NCBI RefSeq assembly: GCF_965657105.1
Contig: NZ_CBFHNB010000006.1
Span: forward strand, 1-48,204
Direction of reading: 5' to 3'
DNA: 48,204 bases
Source of the DNA: Puniceispirillum sp965657105
GTDB taxonomy: Bacteria > Pseudomonadota > Alphaproteobacteria > Puniceispirillales > Puniceispirillaceae
Translations under genes and position numbers: made by a program
The notes under the pieces: generated by a model
What the model was told of the DNA's origin: nothing
Databases searched by the model: none
What the model saw: the letters and a program-made list of their open reading frames with translations, nothing else
Shown: in pieces, positions 32,423-41,002 of the stretch
Position numbering within the stretch: the first letter of the stretch is position 1
Layout of the letters: each line of letters begins with the position of its first letter

Positions 32423-34995
32423 AAGCAAACCAAGCTGAGTCATCACAAATGGCCATGATAATGGCGGCCGCCAGACATGAATGGCGGCAATTAACCTATT
32501 CGCCATTAACACTGATTTTTCAGGTCGGGTTCTTACTGACCTTGGCCACTGCGGTTTTTGTTATTGGCGACTTTTTCAGCACTGATCTGGTGGTCATGGA
32601 TTTGCAATGGACGTTTCTGCCGTGGGTCGCAAATGTCTTTATACCTGCATTGGCAATGCGGGCTTTTCATGGGCAGAATAACGAAGGGTCTATGGAACTA
32701 ACCTTGTCGCTGCCGCTATCAGCCGCCAGTATCACAATAGGCAAATGGCTTACTGGTAGCTTTATCCTGTTGATCACACTTGCCATGACATTCCCATTTG
32801 CAATGACTATCGCCTATCTGGGGTCACCTGACTGGGGCATCATCATTGCCGGGTATATTGGTGCCAGCTTGTTATTGGCATCAGCCTATGCTGTTTCAAT
32901 GCTAGCCGCCGCGCTATGCCGAGACCAGATTGCCGCTTTTGTGTTGGGACTGGGGTTTTTACTGGTATTGATGTTGCTTGATTCAGGGCTTGGTGAAGTG
33001 ACGATCCTGCCACCAGCTTTGCAATGGATTGCCGATACATTATATCTGGCAAGCCCACGCCATTGGCTTAATGAAATGGCTGATGGGCGGATTGATCTAG
33101 CTGGATTGGTCTATTTTATCGCCCTGATAGGCCTGACGCTGGGGGCGACAACCATTCTGCTGTCGCGTTTCCGGCGCAATGCAGCGTTAAATCTGGCCAG
33201 TATATGTGCACGCCTTGGCCTGGTTACTGGCGGCATTGTATCAATCATGGGCTTGTCTGGCCTATTATCAGGCGTCCCTATTGCGCTCGACCTTACGCAA
33301 CAGAAAAGCTTTAGCCTGCATCCTGAAACAATTCATATTATGAAACAGACCCGATCGCATGTAAAAACACCGATTGATATCACATTATTTTATAACAAAG
33401 ATGAAACGCCTGTACCGGCACGTATCCGCCAGCATGTACGGCGGGTTGAAAGTCTGCTCACCCAATTTGAAACTTATGCGGATGGTGGCATCATAATCAA
33501 AAAAGTAGCTGTCGAGCCGGATAGCGTCACCGAAGAAAGCGCACTTCTCGACGGTATTCAGCGGGTGCCCATGTCATCTGGCGATAGCTTGTATTTTGGC
33601 GCAACTTTCCAGCTTGGTGACCGGCATGCCGCCATATCCTATTTTGATGAACGCCGTGCCGAATTGCTGGAATATGATCTTGCCCTTGCTGTGAGTAATC
33701 TGGGGCGCAAGACAACACCGAAAATAGGCATCCTTTCATCATTATTCATTCCACGGAATGTTGATGAACCACGCCCGGGGTTGGCTATCCTTGAAGAACT
33801 GAAAAACCAATTTGATATCGCTATCATCCCTTATTTTGGTGATAGCCTGCCAAACGATCTGGATGCGTTACTTGTTATTGACACGCCTGTTCTTAAAACC
33901 GACATGTTGCGGGCGATTGACAGCCATGTCATGGCTGGCAAAGGGCTAATGGTGATGGTTGACCCACATCAACGGCTAAACCGTGGCAACGCCAAATTAG
34001 AGGTAGCGCCGATCAGCCAGACCGACATCTTAACAATCATCGATCTTCTAGCTAGCTATGGGATCAGCTTTGATCAAAACCTGGTTATTGGCGATAGCAC
34101 TATGGCGGCTACCGTTGTGGGTAATGATGGCAATCAAATCAACTATCCTTATTGGCTTCGCGTACGGCGTGATGCGCTCTCAACCACCCATAGTACAACG
34201 GCCGATTTGAACGAACTGCTTTTTGCCGAAGCTGGTTATTTCAGCCTGTCATCCTTTGAAAATAGCGATCTGACTGCCACTAGTCTGGTCACTACAAGCG
34301 GCGAAACCGGTTCGCAAGACCGTAAATTATTCCGGTCTTCCGCGCCTGATCAGCTTGCCGCCAGCTTTAAGCCCGATGAGGGCGGTGTGCGCTCGGTTGC
34401 TGTCCATGTTGGTGGCGCATTGCCAACAGCCTTTGATGGTGATTCTAGGGCGGATTCTGCGTCTATTTTTGCGATCGCTGATACTGATTGGATTTATGAT
34501 CCGATGAGCTTGCAAGGTTCAGGCGAAGGCGGTGCCGCATTCCTGCGCCCTTTGAATGATAATTTTGCCTTCATGGTGAATATGGTCGAATTTCTTGCTG
34601 GGGATAACCGCCTGCTTGGCATCCGGTCACGTGGCAATCTGGTGCGCTCTTTCACTCTTGTTGAAGAGATGATGCGTAACGCCCAGCAGATTTATAAAGA
34701 CACCGAATCCAATTTCATCAATCAAATTGCCAAAGTCGAAGGCAGTATCACCGAAGTTCTGAGCCTCACAGGGGCTAAATCGGTTGATGAACTGCCCAGC
34801 AATTTGCAGAATCAGATACGTGACCTGCAAACCATGCTATTACCTCTGCGTCAAAAATTACGGCAAATAAGGCGATCCATGCGCGAGGATGTTGAAACCC
34901 TGTTCCAGCAGGCAACCGTTTTTAACATTATAGCAGGGCCACTTCTGGCACTGATACTTAACCTGTTATTCTGGTATCGGCGCAAACAAGCCTAG
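32419..34995 (+). CDS. ABC-2 permease fused to GldG-like auxiliary domain (GldF-GldG fusion)
   Basis: 858 residues. Residues 1-250 are an ABC-2 permease with about six helices and the ALAMRAFHGQNNEGSMELTLSLPLS block. After a further helix at about 267-290 comes a large extracytoplasmic GldG/IFT52-like region (VKTPIDITLFYNKDE, MVDPHQRLNRGNA), a coiled-coil-prone segment near 795-830 and a final helix at about 833-852. In Bacteroidetes, GldF and GldG are separate and linked to gliding, but fused or paired homologues occur widely in Proteobacteria with unknown cargo. Translationally coupled to the ATPase. Not obviously connected to the sulfonate genes beyond orientation and closeness. Confidence 0.83.
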   Translation: MKANQAESSQMAMIMAAARHEWRQLTYSPLTLIFQVGFLLTLATAVFVIGDFFSTDLVVMDLQWTFLPWVANVFIPALAMRAFHGQNNEGSMELTLSLPLSAASITIGKWLTGSFILLITLAMTFPFAMTIAYLGSPDWGIIIAGYIGASLLLASAYAVSMLAAALCRDQIAAFVLGLGFLLVLMLLDSGLGEVTILPPALQWIADTLYLASPRHWLNEMADGRIDLAGLVYFIALIGLTLGATTILLSRFRRNAALNLASICARLGLVTGGIVSIMGLSGLLSGVPIALDLTQQKSFSLHPETIHIMKQTRSHVKTPIDITLFYNKDETPVPARIRQHVRRVESLLTQFETYADGGIIIKKVAVEPDSVTEESALLDGIQRVPMSSGDSLYFGATFQLGDRHAAISYFDERRAELLEYDLALAVSNLGRKTTPKIGILSSLFIPRNVDEPRPGLAILEELKNQFDIAIIPYFGDSLPNDLDALLVIDTPVLKTDMLRAIDSHVMAGKGLMVMVDPHQRLNRGNAKLEVAPISQTDILTIIDLLASYGISFDQNLVIGDSTMAATVVGNDGNQINYPYWLRVRRDALSTTHSTTADLNELLFAEAGYFSLSSFENSDLTATSLVTTSGETGSQDRKLFRSSAPDQLAASFKPDEGGVRSVAVHVGGALPTAFDGDSRADSASIFAIADTDWIYDPMSLQGSGEGGAAFLRPLNDNFAFMVNMVEFLAGDNRLLGIRSRGNLVRSFTLVEEMMRNAQQIYKDTESNFINQIAKVEGSITEVLSLTGAKSVDELPSNLQNQIRDLQTMLLPLRQKLRQIRRSMREDVETLFQQATVFNIIAGPLLALILNLLFWYRRKQA

Positions 34996-35012
34996 GCACC
35001 AGACCAAACGCC

Positions 35013-36191
35013 CTAATGTAGTTTTACCGGTAAATTGATTGGTCCACGAAACCCAAAACCCTGGAATAATACTGGTTTGCCCAGATCAAGCGCCAGATTG
35101 GGAAACCGGTCGAATAATCTTGGCAGAACAATATCGGCAACCGTGCGACGCGCAATATGCGTTCCAAGACAGAAATGTGGTCCATTACCAAATGCCTGGT
35201 GTGGTTGCTTTGGCCGATGAAGGTTAAAAAGATGCCCATCTTCATACACATCTTCATCGTGATTTGCCGAAGCTTGAATCGTCATCACAACATCACCTTT
35301 GGGAATTAAATAGCCGCGAATTTCGACATCTTCTAGTGTGCGACGTGAACTAACCTGAATGGGTGCCACCCAGCGCACTGATTCCTCAAAAGCATGCTGC
35401 CACAAACCGTTATCACTTTTGGCATCAGCAAGTTGATCGGGATTGGTCAGCAAGCCATAAATCGCCGTTAGCATGGCATCACGTGGTTCATTGATACCGC
35501 CGCCAATCACAATTTTTATGTTAGAGCGGATCACATCAATATCCATAGGCATATCAAGATTCAGCATAGCCGCAATGGCATGTGGAGTTTCATTCGCATC
35601 ATGATCATCAACGGTTTTTTGGATAGCGTTATTGATCTCATCATTAGCCCTGTCGGTTGCTGCAAATGGCGCGTCCGCCCACCCAAAATTACCTGCCCCA
35701 TCGATCAGCGTCTGCGACCAGCGACATAACTCATTATCTGATGCATGTTCAAGACCGATGAGATGTGACAGACAGCGCGCCGATACCGGCGCGGCCAGCG
35801 CGTGAAACAGGTCAACTGTTTCGCCACGAGGCAGACGCCCAATATAATCATCAGCGATCTTTTCATAAAGCGGCACCCAAACATCACGAATGTTACGTTG
35901 TGAAAAGGCCGCCGTCATCGCATTACGTTCCCGCATATGTTCGACACCATCCTTACGCATAAGCGTATGCGCCTGAAATGCCCGTTTCATAGGTGTGCTT
36001 GGATCGTCAGAACTGAATATCTGCCAGTTATCTTTGACAAATTTTGTATCTTCTGCCTTGGTCAGCATAGTGCGCTTGACTGACGACACATTGACTACAG
36101 GATGGTGATGTCGCGCTTTTTTATAAAACCGATAAGGGTCGTGCGTCAGGTCAGCTATCGTGACAGTGTCATCACATGGGGCTAACGGCAT
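35013..36191 (-). CDS. Cytochrome P450 (class I bacterial type)
   Basis: 392 residues, soluble. Heme-binding loop FGNGPHFCLGTHIAR with the thiolate Cys341, K-helix E270-S-V-R273, and RRTLEDVEIRGYLIP strand. The I-helix reads GGGINEPRD: the usual acid-Thr pair is Glu-Pro, so the proton-relay threonine is absent, as in some peroxygenase or specialised P450s. No ferredoxin or ferredoxin reductase gene adjoins it, so redox partners are elsewhere. The ATG at 36191 has GGAG 7 nt upstream; two earlier in-frame starts are poorer. It converges with the GldFG-like gene. Substrate unknown. Confidence 0.9.
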   Translation of the reverse strand: MPLAPCDDTVTIADLTHDPYRFYKKARHHHPVVNVSSVKRTMLTKAEDTKFVKDNWQIFSSDDPSTPMKRAFQAHTLMRKDGVEHMRERNAMTAAFSQRNIRDVWVPLYEKIADDYIGRLPRGETVDLFHALAAPVSARCLSHLIGLEHASDNELCRWSQTLIDGAGNFGWADAPFAATDRANDEINNAIQKTVDDHDANETPHAIAAMLNLDMPMDIDVIRSNIKIVIGGGINEPRDAMLTAIYGLLTNPDQLADAKSDNGLWQHAFEESVRWVAPIQVSSRRTLEDVEIRGYLIPKGDVVMTIQASANHDEDVYEDGHLFNLHRPKQPHQAFGNGPHFCLGTHIARRTVADIVLPRLFDRFPNLALDLGKPVLFQGFGFRGPINLPVKLH

Positions 36192-36324
36192 AAACAACTC
36201 CATCACTTACATAGATATGTTAAGCCTATAGATAAATCATGGACAAGCAAAGCAGTATCAAAACCGCTTCATGCCATGAGGTTCATAAATTTTTGCACAC
36301 AGAGGACCGCTTTAACTGATCGGT

Positions 36325-37356
36325 TTACCAGCCAACCCGATCAATGATTTTCTGCGCCGTGACTGATAGTCTGGCAATTTCGGATATGGGCGTTTGATCT
36401 TCTTTGAAGGTGCCCCAAAGCTTGAGATCATCGGGAAGATCCAGGCTTTCATTGACTGGATATTCATAATTGATTTTGGCATAGAGGCTTTGTGCCTTTT
36501 CGGATACCAGAAATTCCAGTAAGCGTTGGGCATCCCCCTTATTCTTGGAATGAATAGCGATGCCACCACCTGAAATATTCACATGTGCACCGCGATCATT
36601 CGCGCCCTGATTGGGAAAAACAACATTGATTGAATCAGCCCATTGGCGATGCGCGGCATCATCAGAGGTGAGCAAATTGCCGTAATAATAATGATTGAGA
36701 ATGGCGATATCGCATTGCCCCTCAAAAATAGCTTTCACCTGCGCACGGTCATTACCCTGAGGGCGTCGGGCAAAATTGGCCACCAAATCTCGCGCCCATG
36801 CTTCGGCCTTGACCTCGCCATGGGCAGCAATCATCGATGCCACCAGCGCGCGGTTATATACATGCGATCCCGGACGCGAACAAATCTTGCCGCGCCATTT
36901 TGGATCGGCAAGATCCTCAATGCGAAGAACAGCGCCATCAGCAACCCGGTGCTTTGACACGCCAACAATCCGGCTGCGTTTTGATAAGCCAAACCATGTA
37001 CCATCCTGACTACGCAGATGTTGTGGGATGACCTGATTGAGAATATCCGACTGAACCGGCGCAAATAAACCCTTTTCGGCATATACACTAAGACGGGCAA
37101 TATCTACCGTCAGCACAAGATCAGCAGGGCTGTTGGCTCCTTCGGCTGCAAGCCGTTGCGCCAGACCTTTGGACGCAAAGACCACATTTGTCTTGATGCC
37201 TGTTTCGTCTGTAAAGGCGTCCAGAAACGGTGTAATCAAAAAGGCTTGGCGATGCGAATAGATATTCAGCTCCGAGGCATGCGCCGCTAAATGTCCAAAG
37301 ACAGCTATCCCCGCCACCGTAAGCTTGATAAAAAATCCTGTTATATAGGTCTTCAC
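36325..37356 (-). CDS. Ferric-iron ABC transporter periplasmic binding protein (FbpA/FutA-like)
   Basis: 343 residues with a signal peptide over about 1-27 (cleavage after AAHA) and the type II binding fold of FbpA/FutA proteins: LNIYSHRQAFLITPFLDAFTDETGI, SKGLAQRLAAEG, SPADLVLTVDIARL, and the Tyr cluster NHYYYGNL that supplies iron-coordinating tyrosines. The start is GTG at 37356, with AGGAAA spaced properly. A Fur-box-like palindrome lies about 45-77 bp upstream. The permease and ATPase are not adjacent, so the binding protein is orphaned here. Confidence 0.9.
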   Translation of the reverse strand: MKTYITGFFIKLTVAGIAVFGHLAAHASELNIYSHRQAFLITPFLDAFTDETGIKTNVVFASKGLAQRLAAEGANSPADLVLTVDIARLSVYAEKGLFAPVQSDILNQVIPQHLRSQDGTWFGLSKRSRIVGVSKHRVADGAVLRIEDLADPKWRGKICSRPGSHVYNRALVASMIAAHGEVKAEAWARDLVANFARRPQGNDRAQVKAIFEGQCDIAILNHYYYGNLLTSDDAAHRQWADSINVVFPNQGANDRGAHVNISGGGIAIHSKNKGDAQRLLEFLVSEKAQSLYAKINYEYPVNESLDLPDDLKLWGTFKEDQTPISEIARLSVTAQKIIDRVGW

Positions 37357-37400
37357 GTCAATTTTCCTTTATTACATCTATTCTGTAAGTGCCATTTACT

Positions 37401-37433
37401 GATAATAATAATGAGAATGGTTATTATTATTAA
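37401..37433 (-). promoter_or_regulatory. Fur-box-like palindrome upstream of the ferric-iron binding protein
   Basis: Extended A/T palindrome with a core AATAATGAGAATGGTTATT, matching the 19-bp Fur consensus at about 15 positions by eye, flanked by further TAA/TTA repeats. It sits in the promoter region of an iron-uptake gene, where Fur-type control is expected. A Mur/Fur or Irr-type protein could also bind. Confidence 0.7.
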
Positions 37434-37594
37434 ATTTACTTAGGTGATTTCTTATATCTAGTCAACAATAAATGATAATAATTCGCAATCGTATATATGA
37501 GCATTGCCCTATTGTCTTTACCCATTCTTATTTGAAAACAACATGAGCTTTATGATTTCACTCTGTTAACTATACTTGGTGGCACAGCCACTGA

Positions 37595-38437
37595 TCAGGC
37601 AAGCCGTAAAGTGATGACCCCAGCAAGGATGATTATTGTCACCACAATTTTCATAGCCGTTAGCTTTTCTTTGAGCAGCATAGTGCCAAGGAACAACGCA
37701 AAAATAACCGAAGTCTCGCGCAAAGCAGATACAACGGCAATGGGTGCTGATAGACACGCCCATAACACCAGCACATAGGCGATATAGGATAAATTCCCCC
37801 CAATCAGTAGAACTTTGCGCCCTTCTGTCGAAATACGGCCAAGAACCCCGTGATGAAACAGCCGCAAATATAATATGAAAACCGCGCCATTGATGACGGT
37901 CACCATCCCATAAAAACTTAACGCATTTCCTGCATGACGCGTTCCATGCCCGTCAACCAGCGAATAGCCCGCAATAAAACAACCAGTAATCAACGCCAGA
38001 ACCAAACCCGTCAACGGTGTCTGTGTCCGATGAAACTGGAAAATGCCATGTAAGATAATACCCCCGGATACCATCATAATGCCGAAAAGCTGTTGCTGTG
38101 AAAAATCGCTTTTGATCACCAGTATGCTGACAAGTGTAATAAGCAGGGGGGCAACACCGCGCGCAATCGGATAAATCTGCGTCAGTTCGCCATGCCGATA
38201 TGCGTGCATCAAAAACACCTGATACCCCAAATGAAAAACCGCACTTCCCAACAGATAAGGCCAACTGGAAACAGGTGGTAAACCAACAACCAGCAGTCCT
38301 ATAACAGCAAGTGGCAGATGCCCTATCATGATCGCGCCTATGCCCAGCGCTTTATCATCGCTTCCACGTACCTGAAAATTCCAGAAGGCATGCAAAAAGG
38401 CCGCCAGCAAAACCACGATAATCACAGTAAAATCCAT
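37595..38437 (-). CDS. DMT-superfamily (EamA) permease
   Basis: 280-residue membrane protein with about ten hydrophobic helices in two EamA repeats. Features: the N-terminal AAFLHAFWNFQVRGSDD, YRHGELTQIYPIARGVAPLL closing the first repeat, and ALRETSVIFALFLGTMLLKEKL in the second, which is the usual 'P/T-x-x-A' region before the KE-x-L motif. AGGCAGG precedes the ATG. Such carriers export amino acids or metabolites; no specific substrate can be read. The end of the gene is 238 bp from the iron-binding protein start, so it is independent. Confidence 0.87.
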   Translation of the reverse strand: MDFTVIIVVLLAAFLHAFWNFQVRGSDDKALGIGAIMIGHLPLAVIGLLVVGLPPVSSWPYLLGSAVFHLGYQVFLMHAYRHGELTQIYPIARGVAPLLITLVSILVIKSDFSQQQLFGIMMVSGGIILHGIFQFHRTQTPLTGLVLALITGCFIAGYSLVDGHGTRHAGNALSFYGMVTVINGAVFILYLRLFHHGVLGRISTEGRKVLLIGGNLSYIAYVLVLWACLSAPIAVVSALRETSVIFALFLGTMLLKEKLTAMKIVVTIIILAGVITLRLA

Positions 38438-38736
38438 TTTGCCTGCCTCTGAATATCTATAAACAAATTTTCTGTTCAGGTGCTAGCAACACCACATGCC
38501 TAGGCTTTGCTACGCGAAGCTAGCGGGGCTTTTGCAACGTCCGCAAGCGATAGGACAAGATACACAACACATCACGCGCAAACAGACCCGATTGCGCCAC
38601 CTTGTCGTCAAATGGCTTTTCCGAAACCATGGGGTTTCACATGCTGTCAAACAACGTGTTTCTCCATCAAATCCATCCTCGATAACGCCCATATCACCAA
38701 AGATTTAATTTTACGCATTTTCACTTAACCCTAATA

Positions 38737-39525
38737 TTAGATCGACAGTGCCATATCTTCACGCGCAAAAAAAACAATTTCATTTTCATACTTAGCCTGC
38801 AAAGTGCGGATATCTGTATCAGTTCGTGTCGGTGCGTGATGCGCTATCGCAAGCCTTTTACACACAGTCTCAGCCGCAAATTGAATCCCCTGTTCAACGG
38901 ATGAATGTCCCCAGCCCTTTTTGCTTTGCAACTCGGCATCAGTAAACATCCCATCCCAGACAACCAGATCAGCATATGATGCAAATTCATGTAATGCCAC
39001 CTGACTGGCAGGTTCATATTCATGATCCTGAAAGAAGCATAGCGTCCTGTCACCTGCGGTTAGCCGATAGCCACTGGCACCACCCGGATGATACAACGGA
39101 ATAGACGCCATCATATGGCCAGCTGGCAACAAGGCATTCAGCATGGCAAAATCGATAAATTCGAGATGACTAAGTGCCGAGATCGCATCAACGGGAAAAT
39201 AGCTTCCACTGAAATAACCTTGCAACTTATCACGAAGATCAGCCTTGTCGGTCAGCGCGCTACAGACATAGATATCCTGCCGGCTGGCAAACAAGCTGGG
39301 ATTAAAAGCCAGCCCCTGAATATGATCATGATGAAAATGGCTATAGATAATAAAGACCGGCAGATCGTCGCGAATTTTGATGTTGCGGAATCCACTGCCC
39401 GTGTCAAAAATAATCTGGCATTGTGGGGTGATGATATCAAGCGATGTGGTGCTACCGCCAAATTCGACATAATCCTTACCCGATACCGGCGTCGATCCAC
39501 GAACCCCAAAAAATGTAACATCCAT
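38737..39525 (-). CDS. MBL-fold metallo-hydrolase (PhnP / cyclic phosphodiesterase-like)
   Basis: 262 residues. The metallo-beta-lactamase zinc motif is H63-F-H65-H-D67-H68, with further candidate ligands His in PLYHPGG and Asp/His in FFQDHEY and AHHAP. The N-terminal GVRGSTPVSG and FGGSTTS text is that of the subgroup that includes PhnP-like phosphodiesterases and class III cyclic-nucleotide-type hydrolases. Cytoplasmic; no signal peptide. Stand-alone in the window. Exact substrate unknown. Confidence 0.85.
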   Translation of the reverse strand: MDVTFFGVRGSTPVSGKDYVEFGGSTTSLDIITPQCQIIFDTGSGFRNIKIRDDLPVFIIYSHFHHDHIQGLAFNPSLFASRQDIYVCSALTDKADLRDKLQGYFSGSYFPVDAISALSHLEFIDFAMLNALLPAGHMMASIPLYHPGGASGYRLTAGDRTLCFFQDHEYEPASQVALHEFASYADLVVWDGMFTDAELQSKKGWGHSSVEQGIQFAAETVCKRLAIAHHAPTRTDTDIRTLQAKYENEIVFFAREDMALSI

Positions 39526-39936
39526 ACTACATGCTCACGACTAGCCATCTTGCCAAAGGCGATGGATAGACCGTCTCACTTTGCACCGGCGATTGCAATA
39601 TCTGTTCGGGGTTTTACAAGATTAACCCATATCCCATTCGGCAACAGGGTGGCGATCTGGGCACCATTCATATCGGAGTCATAGACAAGCTGTCCAAGCA
39701 CAAACTAATCTGCCTTGTTTCAGACTTACTGGTGTTTCTTGATCAAATATAAAAGCGTGTTTCCTATGCGAATGGAACACTGCACTGTTTCAGAATAAGA
39801 TTTATATTTACATTACAAGTTAGACGTATTCTTAAAATTAGCTATATATAAAACCATATCAGTTGACATGCTAAGACTTCGCAATAATATAGTAAGTATA
39901 GATTTTAGTGTTAGTTCTTGGTCATGTTATGGTTTT
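39526..39936. other. Gene-poor stretch of about 410 bp
   Basis: Between the MBL hydrolase start and the plus-strand membrane protein. Apart from a possible 41-codon frame at 39576-39701 (listed separately) I see no gene. The part from 39720 to 39870 is AT-rich and probably holds the promoter for the plus-strand pair. No RNA or repeat recognised. Confidence 0.4.
39576..39701 (-). CDS. Possible small ORF or gene remnant upstream of the MBL gene
   Basis: A 41-codon frame starting at GTG and reading LGQLVYDSDMNGAQIATLLP, then NGIWVNLVKPRTDIAIAGAK. The amino-acid composition looks protein-like, and it ends about 50 bp before the MBL gene on the same strand. There is no clear Shine-Dalgarno and I know no family for it. 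It could be a leader peptide, a small protein, or the remains of a larger gene. Confidence 0.25.
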   Translation of the reverse strand: MLGQLVYDSDMNGAQIATLLPNGIWVNLVKPRTDIAIAGAK

Positions 39937-40548
39937 ATGAAGCACAGGATTGAAGCCTCATATACTATTGTCAAATCTATACTTACCGCAATTGGCACGC
40001 ATTGGTTTAGCGCCGTCATAGTTACCTATATTTGTCTGTTTTTTTTGCAGGTGAATTTTATATTTCCAATTGAAAAAGCTTATTTTGATGAGTCTACGAC
40101 ATATGCTAGCCTTCTATTTCTTCCACATGCGGTGCGTGTAATCGCTGCTTGGTTGCTTGGCCCCAAAGCCATTCTGGCACTTTTCCCCGCGACCGTGATT
40201 AGCGCGCATCTTTATGAGCCTTTGACTCTTCAGGCACCGGCGCTTTATATATATTGCCTCGCCAGTTCAGCGTCCGCGGTCATTGCCTTTGAATTTCTAA
40301 AACTGATGAAAATGAATGTCTATCCATCGGGTAAGATGAAAAGCTGGCGCAACATCTTGTTTGCTGGGTTTTTGGCGTCATTTATTAGTACGTTTGGTGG
40401 CATTTATTTTATAGATGCTCGTTTGGACTTTGGCAAAGTAGTTGAGCTTAGCTTCAGATATATCACTGGTGATACTTTAGGTCTTATTGTTTCAATGTTT
40501 GTCCTCATGATATTATTTCGTTATGGTAGATATTTCGAAAATAGATGA
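39937..40548 (+). CDS. Integral membrane protein, possible MASE1-like sensor domain without output domain
   Basis: About 203 residues (226 if the ATG at 39868 is used) with five or six hydrophobic helices. Segments: THWFSAVIVTYICLFFLQ, FLPHAVRVIAAWLLGPKAIL (a small-residue/LP-containing helix seen in MASE1-like domains), FPATVISAHL, NILFAGFLASFIST and LGLIVSMFVLMILF. No kinase, GGDEF or other output domain follows. Neither possible start has a good ribosome-binding site. It runs straight into a small winged-helix gene 10 bp downstream, so the pair may form a membrane sensor/regulator unit. Family assignment is tentative. Confidence 0.6.
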   Translation: MKHRIEASYTIVKSILTAIGTHWFSAVIVTYICLFFLQVNFIFPIEKAYFDESTTYASLLFLPHAVRVIAAWLLGPKAILALFPATVISAHLYEPLTLQAPALYIYCLASSASAVIAFEFLKLMKMNVYPSGKMKSWRNILFAGFLASFISTFGGIYFIDARLDFGKVVELSFRYITGDTLGLIVSMFVLMILFRYGRYFENR

Positions 40549-40558
40549 GGAGATAATA

Positions 40559-40855
40559 ATGTCTTCATTCAGCCATTATGCGAATCTACGGCAATTGCTT
40601 GCCGAGATGGAACATGATCTTCAAATTTCTTCCCTGACCGAAATTGACAAAAAGATCATTTCAACATTGGTGTTGCTTAGAGGCAATACAGACCAGCCCG
40701 TGCATCTTGATGATATTCGCAATCACGAACTAACGCAGTATATTCCCAGCCCTACATTATACCGGTCATTCCAGACACTCATCAAAAACGGGCTCATTAA
40801 AAAAGTCGGCTCGGTTCGGTCTGGGCTGTATCATATTGTGGCAAAGGATGTTTAG
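40559..40855 (+). CDS. Small winged-helix DNA-binding protein
   Basis: 98 residues. After a helical N-terminus (HYANLRQLLAEMEHDLQI) comes a MarR-like winged helix: LTEIDKKIISTLVLL, DDIRNHELTQYIPSPTLYRSFQTLIKNGLI (recognition helix region) and a wing ending in GLYHIV. It is too short for a full MarR protein. The ATG at 40559 has GAGGAGA about 5 nt upstream, which fixes the start; the frame upstream overlaps the preceding gene. Probably co-transcribed with the membrane protein. Target unknown. Confidence 0.72.
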   Translation: MSSFSHYANLRQLLAEMEHDLQISSLTEIDKKIISTLVLLRGNTDQPVHLDDIRNHELTQYIPSPTLYRSFQTLIKNGLIKKVGSVRSGLYHIVAKDV

Positions 40856-41002
40856 CTAAGCCTGATACATCTCTGGCGCGAATTTGTGTCTGGCAGCCTA
40901 TATGAAAAGACGTTGAACTGTCTCAAAAAATCTAAAACCGCGACAGCGCGCATCAGAAACAATCTATCACTGATGAAAAACCTGATGCTAGGGCTACTCA
41001 GA

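Noticed and set aside
38438..38736. Short open frames on both strands in the gap between the DMT permease and MBL genes
   Set aside because: No ribosome-binding site or domain; overlapping frames on both strands suggest non-coding DNA. I see nothing definite in this stretch.
39088..39684. Plus-strand 198-aa open frame opposite the MBL-fold gene
   Set aside because: The minus strand carries the zinc motif and full MBL pattern; the plus frame looks random.
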